Below are positions 9,254-18,109 of a stretch of DNA of 20,787 nucleotides, in pieces. The stretch's first letter is position 1. Each line of letters starts with the position of its first letter. A model generated the notes under the pieces. It was given only the letters and a program-made list of their open reading frames with translations, did no database searches and had not been told where the DNA came from. A program made the position numbers and the translations under genes. The stretch comes from Paraglomus occultum (lineage: Eukaryota; Glomeromycota; Glomeromycetes; Paraglomerales; Paraglomeraceae), in the NCBI GenBank assembly GCA_910592205.1, contig CAJVPJ010000613.1, positions 1 through 20,787 of the forward strand. Reading direction: 5' to 3'.

Positions 9254-10411
9254 ATGAGTATATGTATTTCAGACGCTCTTAATGAGCCCTACTTTATATG
9301 TAAAGTATCTCTCAATCAAAACCCGGAAACTTTAGCAAGAACATTTTCAAGTGTCGCTACCCAACTTTTGGAAAAAGTTAAGTCTGATAAACGTCTAACG
9401 GAAGCATACCGAATGGAGGTCGAATTTGACAATTACGAAAAAGTTGTAGAATTTCGTGTTTCCCTCAAGACCACGGCATGGTATGATGTATTTCTTCAAC
9501 CCATGGACAGACTGGAAGCAATAAAAATTGCAAAAAAATATACCGAAAATGTGATGCAACAATTCCTACCTGAACCAACTCCAAATAAGAAAAATAACAA
9601 CAAAGAGTTAGAAGATTTTAATGCATTTGACGTCTGCTATACCTTAAAAAAAACAGGAAACTGTAATTGTAATAGTAAAAGTGAGTTATTACCAAACGTT
9701 ACTGTTTCTGATTACAGTTATTCGTTTTGTTTTCAGCATAAAATAACATATTGTGATGATACTTTTCCAATAGAATGGACTCATCCAAAGTTCCTATGTA
9801 AAGATTCCGTAGAAACTAAGGATGCTCGCAAGAAAATCTGCGCTTTCTACATACCCGATAAACTTTTGATAGAAAGTCTTTCCAACAAAGTTTGTGATCC
9901 CGATGGATACCTTTTTGCTTTGCGACGAGATTTATTCCGAATGTTTTTATTAGTTCCTACGAAACATATGGAAAACGAAGACCTAGTCAAATTGACCGAT
10001 TTCTGGAAATTTCTTCTTATTAAGCAACAACAATTAAGTTTTTATCTCGTAGCATTCAACTTTGGTACATGGGAATCGGAGCTAAGGAATGATCCGAACG
10101 TGTTAGAATGTCATGCCCATGCCAACCTTTACTTCAATGAAGATAGTTGGAATAATGCGAAAACTGTGGCTAACATTCCGAGGATGGATATTTGTAATAC
10201 ACCTGGTCCAAATTATCTGCGCAAAAACTGTGAGGAACTCAAAGTTTATAGATTAAATGAAGCTTATTGCGAATATCTGAATGGTGAGAACACCAAAAAA
10301 GATGATATCATCAGTAAATTGTGTGAAGATCCTATGGAGGAGTATTTTGAAAAATGTCTCCAGGAGTGGAGCGAAGAGAATTCCGGTGAACATGCCGATT
10401 CAAACAATTAG
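9254..10411 (+). CDS. Uncharacterised protein with HIT-like (histidine triad) core, His-x-His-x-Asn motif
   Basis: A 385-aa intact single-exon frame with normal coding character. Residues 220-295 have the layout of a HIT domain: FLLVPTKHMENEDLVKL (231-247) resembles the lvvPkrH segment, YLVAFNFGTWES (264-275) the N-G segment, and ECHAHANLYF (285-294) the triad. In HIT enzymes the motif is H-phi-H-phi-H, with the middle His as nucleophile. Here H287 and H289 are kept and the third position is Asn (N291). The remainder is not recognised: residues 20-105 are a predicted alpha/beta segment, 126-180 are Cys-rich (CNCN, FCFQH, TYC), and the C-terminus is acidic. If active it would act on nucleotidyl or phosphate esters, but this is inference from one weak motif. 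I believe related uncharacterised proteins occur in Glomeromycotina. A probable 5' UTR intron precedes the start. Confidence 0.55.
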   Translation: MSICISDALNEPYFICKVSLNQNPETLARTFSSVATQLLEKVKSDKRLTEAYRMEVEFDNYEKVVEFRVSLKTTAWYDVFLQPMDRLEAIKIAKKYTENVMQQFLPEPTPNKKNNNKELEDFNAFDVCYTLKKTGNCNCNSKSELLPNVTVSDYSYSFCFQHKITYCDDTFPIEWTHPKFLCKDSVETKDARKKICAFYIPDKLLIESLSNKVCDPDGYLFALRRDLFRMFLLVPTKHMENEDLVKLTDFWKFLLIKQQQLSFYLVAFNFGTWESELRNDPNVLECHAHANLYFNEDSWNNAKTVANIPRMDICNTPGPNYLRKNCEELKVYRLNEAYCEYLNGENTKKDDIISKLCEDPMEEYFEKCLQEWSEENSGEHADSNN

Positions 10412-10479
10412 TTGTTTTTATTCACATGTATCATAACAGTAATATATTCGCAAAATTTTTTGTATCTGCCTTATTACAG

Positions 10480-10649
10480 GCAATGTTTTTTCGTTTCGTA
10501 ATAATAAAACCAATGACGCTTTAGGTGTGATCCTCGATGATAAATATATTTCTAATGCGCTTCGGATGTGTCATGTCATGGACGCCTGTCAGAGCAATAT
10601 CACATGCCATGATCAATTTTTGCGTAACCTGGCTTTACCATCCTCATAA
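10480..10649 (+). other. Possible orphan exon or gene fragment
   Basis: After an acceptor-like TTATTACAG (ends 10479) a frame of about 55 codons runs to TAA at 10647-10649, encoding a peptide containing LGVILDDKYISNALRMCH. It has no ATG-led parent in the window. It could be a decayed exon or chance. Confidence 0.2.
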
Positions 10650-11109
10650 AAACACCGCAGTTTCGCCTTCGTTAGCGTGATAAATAATAAAGAACTAACG
10701 TATTCAGATAAGCACTTTTTTGCTATGGTCAGGTCAATACTGTATTCAGCCGCGCGCTATCTTCACAAAGTACATTTCCTATGAAGTTCCTATATATATT
10801 AACATGTTACTATATTACATTAATAACTAGGATGTTCTATGTGCAGTATTAGGCGGCAACGTTGCGGAGGCTTTGTTTTTATTTCGGCAAAGAAAAGAAT
10901 TGGTGGAATCAATTTTATTCATTTGATAGTGTTTAGTAAGCTAATACTATTTGATACAGTCATTGATATTCCTTATTGCGATATATTAGACTTTTCATTT
11001 TTTCGTTGTTGTCGTTGCAAACTGGTATAACGATTTGTGATTGTTATTATTCCTCAGAATTAGTTCTGCATCTGGACAATGTTCTTTTATTGGATAGATT
11101 ATGTTTGTG
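10650..11109. other. Intergenic DNA, nothing supported
   Basis: Plus-strand frames at 10839-11030 and 10976-11260 are Cys/Phe/Leu-rich and without domains. No repeats or RNAs recognised. Confidence 0.4.
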
Positions 11110-11406
11110 TCATATGGTTTCCATTGAGCGAAGACGGGTAGTTGGTCGCCATGGCATTATCTTCGACGGCCGTAAATTTGAAATGTTGTTATCTGAAATT
11201 ATAAAATCTCTTGGAATGTGGACATTTGCATGTGGAGTGGGAGTGGTAATAGAATTTTGACTTTGTTCTTGACAAAGATGGAATTGGCTGGTTGATGGTG
11301 CAGTGTTTAGAATTTGTATGGTATTAATTGCATTGGAATTATTAGATTTGATCGTATGGTGTATATCTGTATGTATAAATGTGTAGGACCTGGAGGAGGC
11401 AGGCAT
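11110..11406 (-). CDS. Hypothetical Ser/Thr/Asn/Pro-rich small protein (98 aa)
   Basis: ATG-led frame rich in Ser, Thr, Asn, Pro and His (for example SNNSNAINT and SITTPTPHANVHIP) with a short basic C-terminal patch (PWRPTTRLRS). This composition resembles disordered regions of fungal regulatory proteins, but no domain is seen and the frame may be part of a longer spliced gene or chance. Sequence on both sides gives no obvious partner exon. Confidence 0.25.
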   Translation of the reverse strand: MPASSRSYTFIHTDIHHTIKSNNSNAINTIQILNTAPSTSQFHLCQEQSQNSITTPTPHANVHIPRDFIISDNNISNLRPSKIMPWRPTTRLRSMETI

Positions 11407-12173
11407 GTTGCCAAAGTACTTTTGATGGGTTTTGATGGTTTGTAGAAATGCTATTTATCGCTTTCACGCATTTTTTTAGCAATTTATTTGGCATAAACAG
11501 TAGTACGCCGACTGCGGCATAAGCCAGCCCAACGTTTTTTTGCCTATGCCTATTAAAGACAAACGTGTGTTTCTTAATTTAGTACAGTACATCGATTGGA
11601 AATAATGTTTCCTGCGTAAAAAAAATTGGGTTTCTTCGCTCAATTAAAGAGCAATTACGAGAGAAAACCATTAAAGTGAAGTTAACAAACGGAAGAGAAA
11701 GTGGTAAAAAAATTAACGGTATACGTAAATTGTACATTAAAGTTTGTATGACATTCTATTGCATTTTTGGTCGTTTGGCTTTTTGTTTATTGTTGTTGTC
11801 TCTGTTGTCTATACGTTCGTTAACGGTGGACGAGGCTATGTTTGATGGAGGGGATTCGACGAATTTCGTCTTACTTCTAGTTATTTATCAAATTCGATCT
11901 ATAGACAATACAATCTTGATTGCTCTTATAAAAGAGGCTGAAAGTAGGAAAAAACTGAACGAAGGCAATTGAAGCACAAAATAAAAACTTATGGTTTACA
12001 ATATTATGACAGACAACAAATAGCCGACTTTGACGTTGTCCAAGAATTAACTAAAACTTCTGTATAGGACAAAGCTGTATATTATAGTAATAGTGATTGT
12101 TGTATGTCGCGAGGCAAACATTCCGTGTTACCGCGGTGTTTGTTGCGTTGTGCGACACACATTGTTGATTAAA
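11407..12173. other. Intergenic DNA upstream of the SH3BGRL-like gene
   Basis: The plus-strand frame at 11676-11972 (98 codons, LLLLSLLSIRSL) has no recognisable content and looks like chance. The last few hundred bases should carry the promoter of the gene at 12222. Nothing else supported. Confidence 0.4.
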
Positions 12174-12221
12174 ATGTTCATGGTAACATTAAACTTTTCG
12201 TTTTCAACCGCCTTAAGCACC

Positions 12222-12716
12222 ATGTCTGCCGCTTCAGAAACGACAGAAAAACCACGCGTTCAGGTTTATGGCTCAAGTGTCGCAGGCAACATATTTGTAC
12301 GCCAATTGCTATGTCAATTTATGTTGTCTCAGTCATGTTTTATTTCTAACGCTCCGTGTTTATACATTAAAGGTCAAGAAAAATCAAGAATGGGTCCAGA
12401 CAGTGTTAACCATTCACAAGATTCCTTTCGAATTCGTTGATGTTGCTGCTGATGAGGACGCACTGAAATACATGAAAAGAAGAAATAGAGGAGCTGTTGG
12501 TTTGCCTCAGTTATTCACAGATGGTGAATTTAAAGGGGTTAGTAAAACGCTGTTGTGAATGGATTCAAGGCTAATATGATGTCGGGAACGTATTCTATCT
12601 AACATCTTACGGTAATAATACATTATGCTCAATATCCATTATTCCAGTTGTTCAAAGAATTTGAAGAAGCAGTCGAGGCGAGGGAATTGAAGAAATTCCT
12701 TGATTTAGAAGATTAA
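12222..12716 (+). CDS. SH3BGRL-type thioredoxin-fold protein, 3 exons, 102 aa
   Basis: Exons 12222-12296, 12373-12537 and 12648-12716. Introns are 76 bp (GTACGC...AAAG) and 110 bp (GTTAGT...CCAG), both phase 0 and both with a CTAAC branch sequence. The product begins MSAASETTEKPRVQVYGSSV, continues with VKKNQEWVQTVL, IPFEFVDVAADEDALKYM, GLPQLFTDGEFKG, LFKEFEEAVE and ends FLDLED. This is the complete SH3-binding glutamic-acid-rich-like fold: a glutaredoxin-like family that lacks the CXXC redox pair, with the typical Leu-Pro-Gln cis-Pro segment and usual length (about 95-115 aa). The family is thought to be a cytosolic adaptor rather than a redox enzyme. ATG 12222 was chosen because it fits family length; in-frame ATGs at 12174 and 12180 would add up to 16 hydrophobic residues. 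The stop lies 101 bp from the stop of the convergent BRO1 gene. Confidence 0.85.
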
Positions 12717-12817
12717 TTTATTATGCGATAATGATAATTCATTAAACACAGATTTACTATTCCTGAGACTAAGAAATCTGAGACGCGAGTCATAATTTAA
12801 AAAATGTCGATCACAAT

Positions 12818-14639
12818 TTAGTAGTACTTTCCACCTAGGAGATCATCACCTTCGCGAGCTTCATCTTTTTTGGGCCCAAATGCTGGTTTTGGTGGTGTGT
12901 ATTTGGTCAGGTCTAACGCCATTCGTCCTCCTGGCGTAAGTGTCTGCAGGTCGGCTTTGGAAGGGATTCTATCAAATGAATACTATTTACCAGGAGAATA
13001 GTCAGTTGTTTATACAGCTTGCACGAATCATCATATACTGTTACCACATAATACGCTCACCGTATTGTTGTTCTTGGTGTAGGTATGACACAGTTCACTC
13101 GTTTCAGCGTATTCTTGAGCCGCTTGCTCGGAAATAGCCGAAGACTTGGATTTCGATAGTTGTCGAAATATGTCTTTAGCCTCGGTTATGAATCCGACCG
13201 CCTGACCATTCGCTCTTGTTGTAATAGAACCAGCAAACCATCATCAATTGGAAAAAAAAAAGATACACACATCCCCCTCCCTCTATTATAATTGCCAAGT
13301 CAACAAGTTTGCTTACTGGTGTTCGCTGGCATCTTTGGCCAGGAATTTCTTGCCAAGTGCCTGATAAGAAAGTGATTCATTCGATGTGTCAATAAGATAT
13401 TGATAGCGTTTTAAAGATTAAACAATAGATGGAACTCAAATACCTGATGGAATAGCGCTCCATTGACGACGTATTTCTTAAATTCCGTACAGACTTTAGA
13501 CGGATCTTTAAGACTTTTAATTAACCCATTGGCAGTTTCGTACTCTCCAGCTATACCTATCGCCAGCTTTCCCGAAAGAGACGACGACGACCTTTGTGTC
13601 GCATGTTTCCGAATGGCAATGGATGAAGCGTCCGCCAAGACAACTCTATTGAAAGCAATGTAACTTTCTTAAGACAAACAAACAAACTTACATACATACA
13701 TAAATCAAGTGCATTATTCAAAATAAAGCAATAGACATACTTTGATAGGGACGCTGAAATATCGCTGTAGACATCAGGGGGTCTCGATGAAGGTGGATTC
13801 TCCCACTTTGGACATACTTGTTTGGAAATATACGCGAACACACCCGCAGCTCTACATAGCAGATTAGCAGCCTCATAAAATAAATACGACGTGCTATTAA
13901 TAAACTCCCCTCATACGTTCCAATGCTTCATCCCAGTACTCTGCACACGCTCTATACATACTTGTTTTGCCGCGAAATCGGCGTCTTCTTGTTCTGACTG
14001 TCTGCTTATAATACTCGATGCCCAATTGGAACAAGCGTATCCGTACGTTAACAGAACGAAAATCAATTCATAATAGATTCCTTTGCATGCAACCCGTGGT
14101 TTCTCCCTTAGTATCGAGTCACTCAACGAACAGCGCCATGATGTTTCTTGAATAAATTATAAAATTATCAAGTCAGTTACAATCATACTAAACCACGATA
14201 ACGACAATGATGATTATAACGAACGAAAAGCACATCAACATGGCGACAAACTGCAGACACTTACCTATTTCCTTCCTCAATTTCACCTCACCGCTTTCCA
14301 AACAGTCGACAATCGCCAGCAGATACGGCAGATAATCATCAATTGCCTATGTATATCTGACATTAGCTTCATCGTTATCTTCAATTATCTTGGAAAAAAT
14401 ATTATTGCACGTAAGACGGATTTTACTCCCCAAGATGCATTGATTACTCAACCCACTTGTATAATTTTATTGTAGTCCTTCGCGCCCTCCGCTCTTTTAG
14501 CTTCCTTCAAATCCAGTCTCAATCTGCCTCTCTGAGCAGTCGCCTCTGATATCTCGGTATAATATTTGTTATCTGCATCTTGGAGAAAATCAGCAAATGA
14601 TATTGATCCCGTAGTTGGTAAAGGGTATGGAAAACTCAT
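12818..14639 (-). CDS. palC: PalC/BROX-like BRO1-domain protein, 8 exons, 381 aa
   Basis: Exons on the minus strand, first to last: 14639-14457, 14346-14265, 14146-13962, 13871-13741, 13645-13444, 13360-13317, 13214-13061, 12982-12818. They sum to 1146 nt in frame. The N-terminus MSFPYPLPTTGSISFADFL is typical of fungal PalC. The BRO1 core follows: IDDYLPYLLAIVDCLESG, SWRCSLSDSILREKPRV with KGIYYELIFVLLTYGYA, LLCRAAGVFAYIS, PKWENPP-SRPPDV, LADASSIAIRKHA, GEYETANGLIKSL. The C-terminal part has YSFDRIPSKADL and TPGGRMALDL and ends DDLLGGKYY. PalC links the PalH pH sensor to ESCRT-III (Vps32) at the plasma membrane and so leads to processing of the PacC/Rim101 factor; animal BROX is a relative. 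Donors are mostly GTATGT, GTAAGT or GTGAGC; the first intron uses GTGGGT. Intron 3 (13872-13961) is the weakest call, with a GAG acceptor; its sequence also carries a Tyr/Trp-rich open reading in another frame. PalC against BROX orthology is inferred from the N-terminus. Confidence 0.78.
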
Positions 14640-14854
14640 GACGAAAGTGGGAGAAAGTAATGCGCTCCGGAATGCGAGTAAAAAAGCTGGTAAATATATT
14701 CAGTGTAACGTATGACAATGGAGCTTAATCTTACAAATATTAAATATTAATAATAAAAAAATCGTGAAATTTTGTCAAACCAATCAATAACCATCTCTGA
14801 TGAATCCAATAAATGCTACAAACTAATTTCGTTTTTCAGCCAAAAAATTTAACA
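14640..14854. promoter_or_regulatory. Shared divergent promoter region, palC-like / CCC1-like
   Basis: Only 215 bp separate the two start codons. A CCAAT sequence occurs at about 14780-14784 on the plus strand. A TTTTTCAG acceptor at 14832-14839, 15 bp before the CCC1 ATG, with GTATGA at 14710, suggests a 5' UTR intron of about 130 bp. In fungi CCAAT-binding complex with HapX controls iron genes, but one CCAAT in AT-rich DNA is weak evidence. Confidence 0.5.
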
Positions 14855-16085
14855 ATGTCTTGTCTCCTGCCACTTTTTTTTAAGAGAAATTCAAGAGAAT
14901 CGGAGCCACTCATCCATAATGAGACTCATTTTGAGTCACCAGAAATTTTACGAGATATCGTAATTGGATTGAGTGATGGACTGACTGTGAGTGTGGATGG
15001 GTAGGCGAACTGATAGGTTGTACCGTAATGTTGTTTTTTAAACTTTGTGTATGCATAGGTACCCTTTGCTCTTGCGGCAGGTTTGGCCTCTACTGGGAAG
15101 ACAAGCTTTGTTGTTCTAGGAGGTATTGCTGGTAAGTGACCTATATGGTATAAAGTGGAAATGACATTTTGATGAAGACAACCCATAATAAGTATCGTTA
15201 TTTTGCTGCTGAAGTAACATAATTAGTTGTTCATGTTGATTCAATCTTCTCTCTGAGCTCATAACTAATAAGAGCAACCTGTAGTTTTGTTCTACAGATA
15301 ACTTATTAATTAACAAGCTATTTTACGTTGCTTATGTAGAGCTCATATCTGGTGCCATATCCATGGGACTCGGCGGTTATCTTGCTGCACGAAGTGAAGC
15401 AGATCACTATTATACCGAACGACGGCGGGAAGAGATGGAAGTAGAAGAGAGTGAGGAAGAGGAGATCCAAGAGATTATTGGTATGTATTAAGCTGTTGGA
15501 CGAAATAGATCATGGGACGACCTTTAATTCATTTATTTGTTTGTATAGATATTCTTGAACCCTACGGTCTTGATAGGCAGAGTTTAGCGCCCGTGATTGA
15601 AAAACTACGCGCTAATCCAGAAAAATTTGTTGACTTTATGATGCGGTTTGAACTTAACCTCGAAAGGCCTGATCCGAGAAGATCATGGGTAAGATAATAG
15701 AGATCCAAGATATACGTATTTATTATTTGAGATGATAATTACTTTTTCTTTTCCGCGAGCATGCGCGCTTGGGGCTTTTTTTTCCTCGTGCTCACTCTAA
15801 ACTTTCTGTTCATCATTACGCTTACAGATCAGCGCTCTGACGATCGGTCTTTCTTATTTTGTCGGTGGTTTGATACCCCTAGTACCTTATCTCTTCTTCG
15901 ACAGCACTCAAATTGGTCTAATTTGGAGTAGCATAGTAACTTTACTATGTTTATTGATTTTCGGATACGCTAAATCTTATTACGTTGCTCCTGAAAGTGC
16001 TGGTTGGAATGCTATACAGACTGCCCTTGTGGGTGCAGCGGCAGCAGGATTTGCATATGCTGCTATTTATGCGATTGGCGATTAG
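14855..16085 (+). CDS. CCC1: CCC1/VIT1-family vacuolar iron/manganese transporter, 5 exons, 247 aa
   Basis: Exons 14855-14986, 15059-15131, 15340-15480, 15549-15688 and 15828-16085 sum to 744 nt. All introns are GT-AG (72, 208, 68 and 139 bp). The family pattern is complete: LRDIVIGLSDGLTVPFALAAG forms helix 1 with the conserved Asp of the SDG motif (D41). Helix 2/3 includes E69 and the SMGLGGYLAARSEA motif with M77. A Glu/Arg-rich cytosolic segment (about 88-115, ADHYYTERRREEMEVEES then a Glu run) is the metal-binding domain of VIT1 proteins. A helical LRANPEKFVDFMMRFEL segment and three further membrane helices follow (ISALTIGLSYFVGG, GLIWSSIVTLLCLLIF, AIQTALVGAAAAGFAYAAIY). It should load Fe2+ or Mn2+ into the vacuole by proton antiport. 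I used ATG 14855 because a TTTTTCAG acceptor separates it from the in-frame ATG at 14813. Length matches VIT1 (about 250 aa). Confidence 0.92.
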
Positions 16086-16791
16086 GCACAAGTGCGTATA
16101 TTTAGTATTAGGTGAAAAACATGGTAATCTGTAGGGCTAATGGAAAGACGGGAAATTCTCTCCCTTTAGATAAAAAATTAATATTAAATTCGCGCGATTC
16201 ATTAAATTCATGTTTAACAAAACTAAATCATTTTTGAAAACGTTATTACCACCAACACAGTAGAAATAAGTCACGCACGGAGCTATTCGACTCTAATTGC
16301 CGATAGTTTTGTTTATCTAACTTTTCACATGAACCTTCCGAAACGCGAGTTTTTTTAGCTCGCTTCCACAGGGAATTTTGTTACAAGTATATTTGCTTCT
16401 CTAGGAAATGAACCATTACTCCGGTTTGGACATTAGCTAATAATTAATGAAGAGGAAACTTTTGATTGATTCGTAAGATTGTGTATACTTTCCTGGAGGA
16501 TACCTGTCTAATAAAAGAAGGCCGGTTCCAAGCTATAATATTTTAGACAGCTACAAAATAACTGCCTTCACAAAAAATGGTGCAATGCAAAAACTGTATA
16601 AAATAATTAAGCTTTCCTAAAAGGCTATCACGTGTTTTATTACTCATAAACTCGTTCGGAGGTAATTCAAAACGCGTCAACGTTATGGATCGAGAGCCTA
16701 GCTCCCAAAAGAAGAAGCAGCGCAATTCCTTTGAATTATACTGACCTGGTGAGCCCGTCTTTAACTTGAGCTATATATACTCAACTCCACG
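16086..16791. other. Intergenic DNA, nothing supported
   Basis: Holds the 3' UTR of the CCC1-like gene. The minus-strand 60-codon frame at 16543-16725 has no recognisable content. Confidence 0.45.
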
Positions 16792-17160
16792 ATGCCACGC
16801 AAAGGTGGAAAACCACCACACCCACTGACCGAATATTTCTACATTGAATGGGCAAACAAAAGTAATAGAAATGCATATGGAAACAGTTGGGAGAGGTGGC
16901 ACTACTTGATGAAACGATGAAAATTACTAATACGCGCCGTTATTGTGCAAACCATCCGAGAACGTGCCCTTTTTTTGCTGCAAAGCACTCTCCTGAACAA
17001 GTACAATACATCGTCAGTCTAGCTACATCTTCTGCAAGTACATAAAAAACGAGCTGCAGTCTCCTCAGAGGAAGACGATGAATATGTCGATAATTATTCG
17101 CACGATATATTATATGCCGGCTTGGTGATCGTGGCTGATTTCCGTCGCTGGGACACATAG
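16792..17160 (+). pseudogene. BED-type zinc-finger relic (hAT-like or host BED protein)
   Basis: Begins ATG 16792 with MPRKGGKPPHPLTEYFYIEW and NAY, then changes frame near 16880, where the first zinc-ligand Cys pair would lie. The second frame reads GEVALLDETMKITNTRRYC then ANHPRTCPFFAAKHS, which keeps the H-x3-C half of a BED finger. Another frame change near 17045 gives an acidic tail (SSEEDDEYVDNYSHDIL) to TAG 17158-17160. BED fingers sit at the N-terminus of hAT transposases and in Glomeromycotina host proteins derived from them. No DDE or dimerisation domain follows. At least two frameshifts and loss of the first Cys pair make it a pseudogene. Confidence 0.6.
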
Positions 17161-17191
17161 ACAAAAAAAGAGTAAAAATACATCTTGCGAT

Positions 17192-17410
17192 TTATATATT
17201 ATTATTAGTAGCAACAGGATTTTTAACTGTGGGTTTGCGAATAAATATAAAATCTTTAATTTCATTTTCTAGCTCCCGTATTAAGAGTTTATTGATAGCT
17301 GGATCTGGTTTAATGTTGCAGTCCACTTCCTCAATCTTTTGCGTTATAATTTTATCAATAGCTTGCGTTAGCTTGCTCTTGCGATCTTGCGTTGTTGTCC
17401 CCCGAACAGA
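17192..17410 (-). other. Possible coding fragment, charged 72-codon frame without ATG
   Basis: A minus-strand open frame from TCT (17410) to TAA (17192-17194) encodes a charged, helix-prone peptide (TQAIDKIITQKIEEVDCNIK, ELENEIKDFIFIRKP). Composition is more protein-like than the Leu/Phe-rich noise nearby. There is no ATG and it is preceded by a stop codon, so it would have to be an exon or a relic. No family recognised. Confidence 0.3.
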
Positions 17411-17575
17411 TTACTTAATGAAAACATTAAATGCGCGAATGCTATATTCGGTCACGTTATATACACGCTATCTGGTTTTATACTATCAATTAGTGCTACC
17501 AAACAATAAAAAATATTGTATAATAGATCAATTATGATTGTTTTAGATGTTTTATATTTTTTTTTCAAGTTGATC

Positions 17576-17628
17576 AGTTACAGGCGCGTAACGGGAATCG
17601 CACACCAACACTGATGACTTCTGTAACT
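17576..17628. other. 53-bp stem-loop with perfect 8-bp stem
   Basis: AGTTACAG (17576-17583) pairs with CTGTAACT (17621-17628) around a GC-richer loop that contains CTGATGACTT. It resembles a short tRNA acceptor pairing, but D, anticodon and T arms cannot be placed. Function unknown. Confidence 0.3.
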
Positions 17629-17666
17629 ACTACACTTAATTTTTACTGGATTACTCCGGTCCACGA

Positions 17667-17846
17667 ATGAACTATTACTGCAAGGAAAACATATATGAAC
17701 TATCAAAAATTCTTGACAGTGTAAAAAATCTTACGAAGGTGGCAGATGTCGAGTTTGGATTCGATGTAACACGTAGAATGAAGGCCCAAGAACTACTCAA
17801 TAATTGGAAGCTAAGTTTACAGTTATTGTTAGACTCTAGTTCTTAG
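17667..17846 (+). other. Small open frame, 59 codons, possible first exon of the SAM relic
   Basis: ATG 17667 to TAG 17844-17846. It encodes a charged peptide (MNYYCKENIYELSKILDSV, ADVEFGFDVTRRMKAQELL, NNWKLSLQ). Codon use looks coding and it lies upstream of the SAM-domain relic on the same strand, with the tRNA-like repeats between. It may be a 5' piece of the same gene. No domain recognised. Confidence 0.35.
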
Positions 17847-17850
17847 TAAG

Positions 17851-18018
17851 GAATTGGAAGGGCTCGAACTTTTAGTTTAGAGCGGTAACCTCAACTCTTG
17901 GTTCGAGTGTGGTGGGCTCCTAGCCCGAACTTCTTTTTATTTCCTTGGGAGGCTGAACTCTTAGTTTAGTGGTAACCTTAACTCTTGGTTCAAGTGTGGT
18001 GGGCTCTTAGCTCGAAAC
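17851..18018 (+). repeat. Two tandem tRNA-like (SINE-like) units, about 89-bp period
   Basis: Copy 1 (about 17851-17933) and copy 2 (about 17944-18018) share TTAGTTTAG, GGTAACCT, AACTCTTGGTTC, AGTGTGGTGGGCTC and TAGC with few differences. TAGTTTAGTGGTAA in copy 2 resembles a pol III A box (as in tRNA D arms), and GGTTCGAGT in copy 1 (GGTTCAAGT in copy 2) resembles a B box. The two boxes are only about 12 bp apart, too close for a normal tRNA. GGGCT/AGCCC in copy 1 can form a small hairpin, and copy 1 is followed by a T5 tract (17933-17937), a pol III-type terminator. I read this as a tandem short interspersed element derived from a tRNA; transcription is untested. Confidence 0.5.
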
Positions 18019-18109
18019 TCCCTTTGTATATTTTAGTTGGAAGCTTTTGCAGTGAAATGATTCACTAATGTACATTCTGCTTTGCCAAGGATCTCCGATG
18101 AAGAAAGTA

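Noticed and set aside
11676-11972. 98-codon plus-strand frame with a hydrophobic segment, possible membrane protein
   Set aside because: No family resemblance, AT-rich composition and no supporting splice or promoter structure.
12093-12221. N-terminal extension of the SH3BGRL-like protein
   Set aside because: The upstream in-frame residues (Cys/Val-rich) do not fit the family, which starts close to the ATG at 12222.
14926-15316. Minus-strand frames over the CCC1 exons and introns
   Set aside because: Antisense shadows of a clearly assigned spliced gene.
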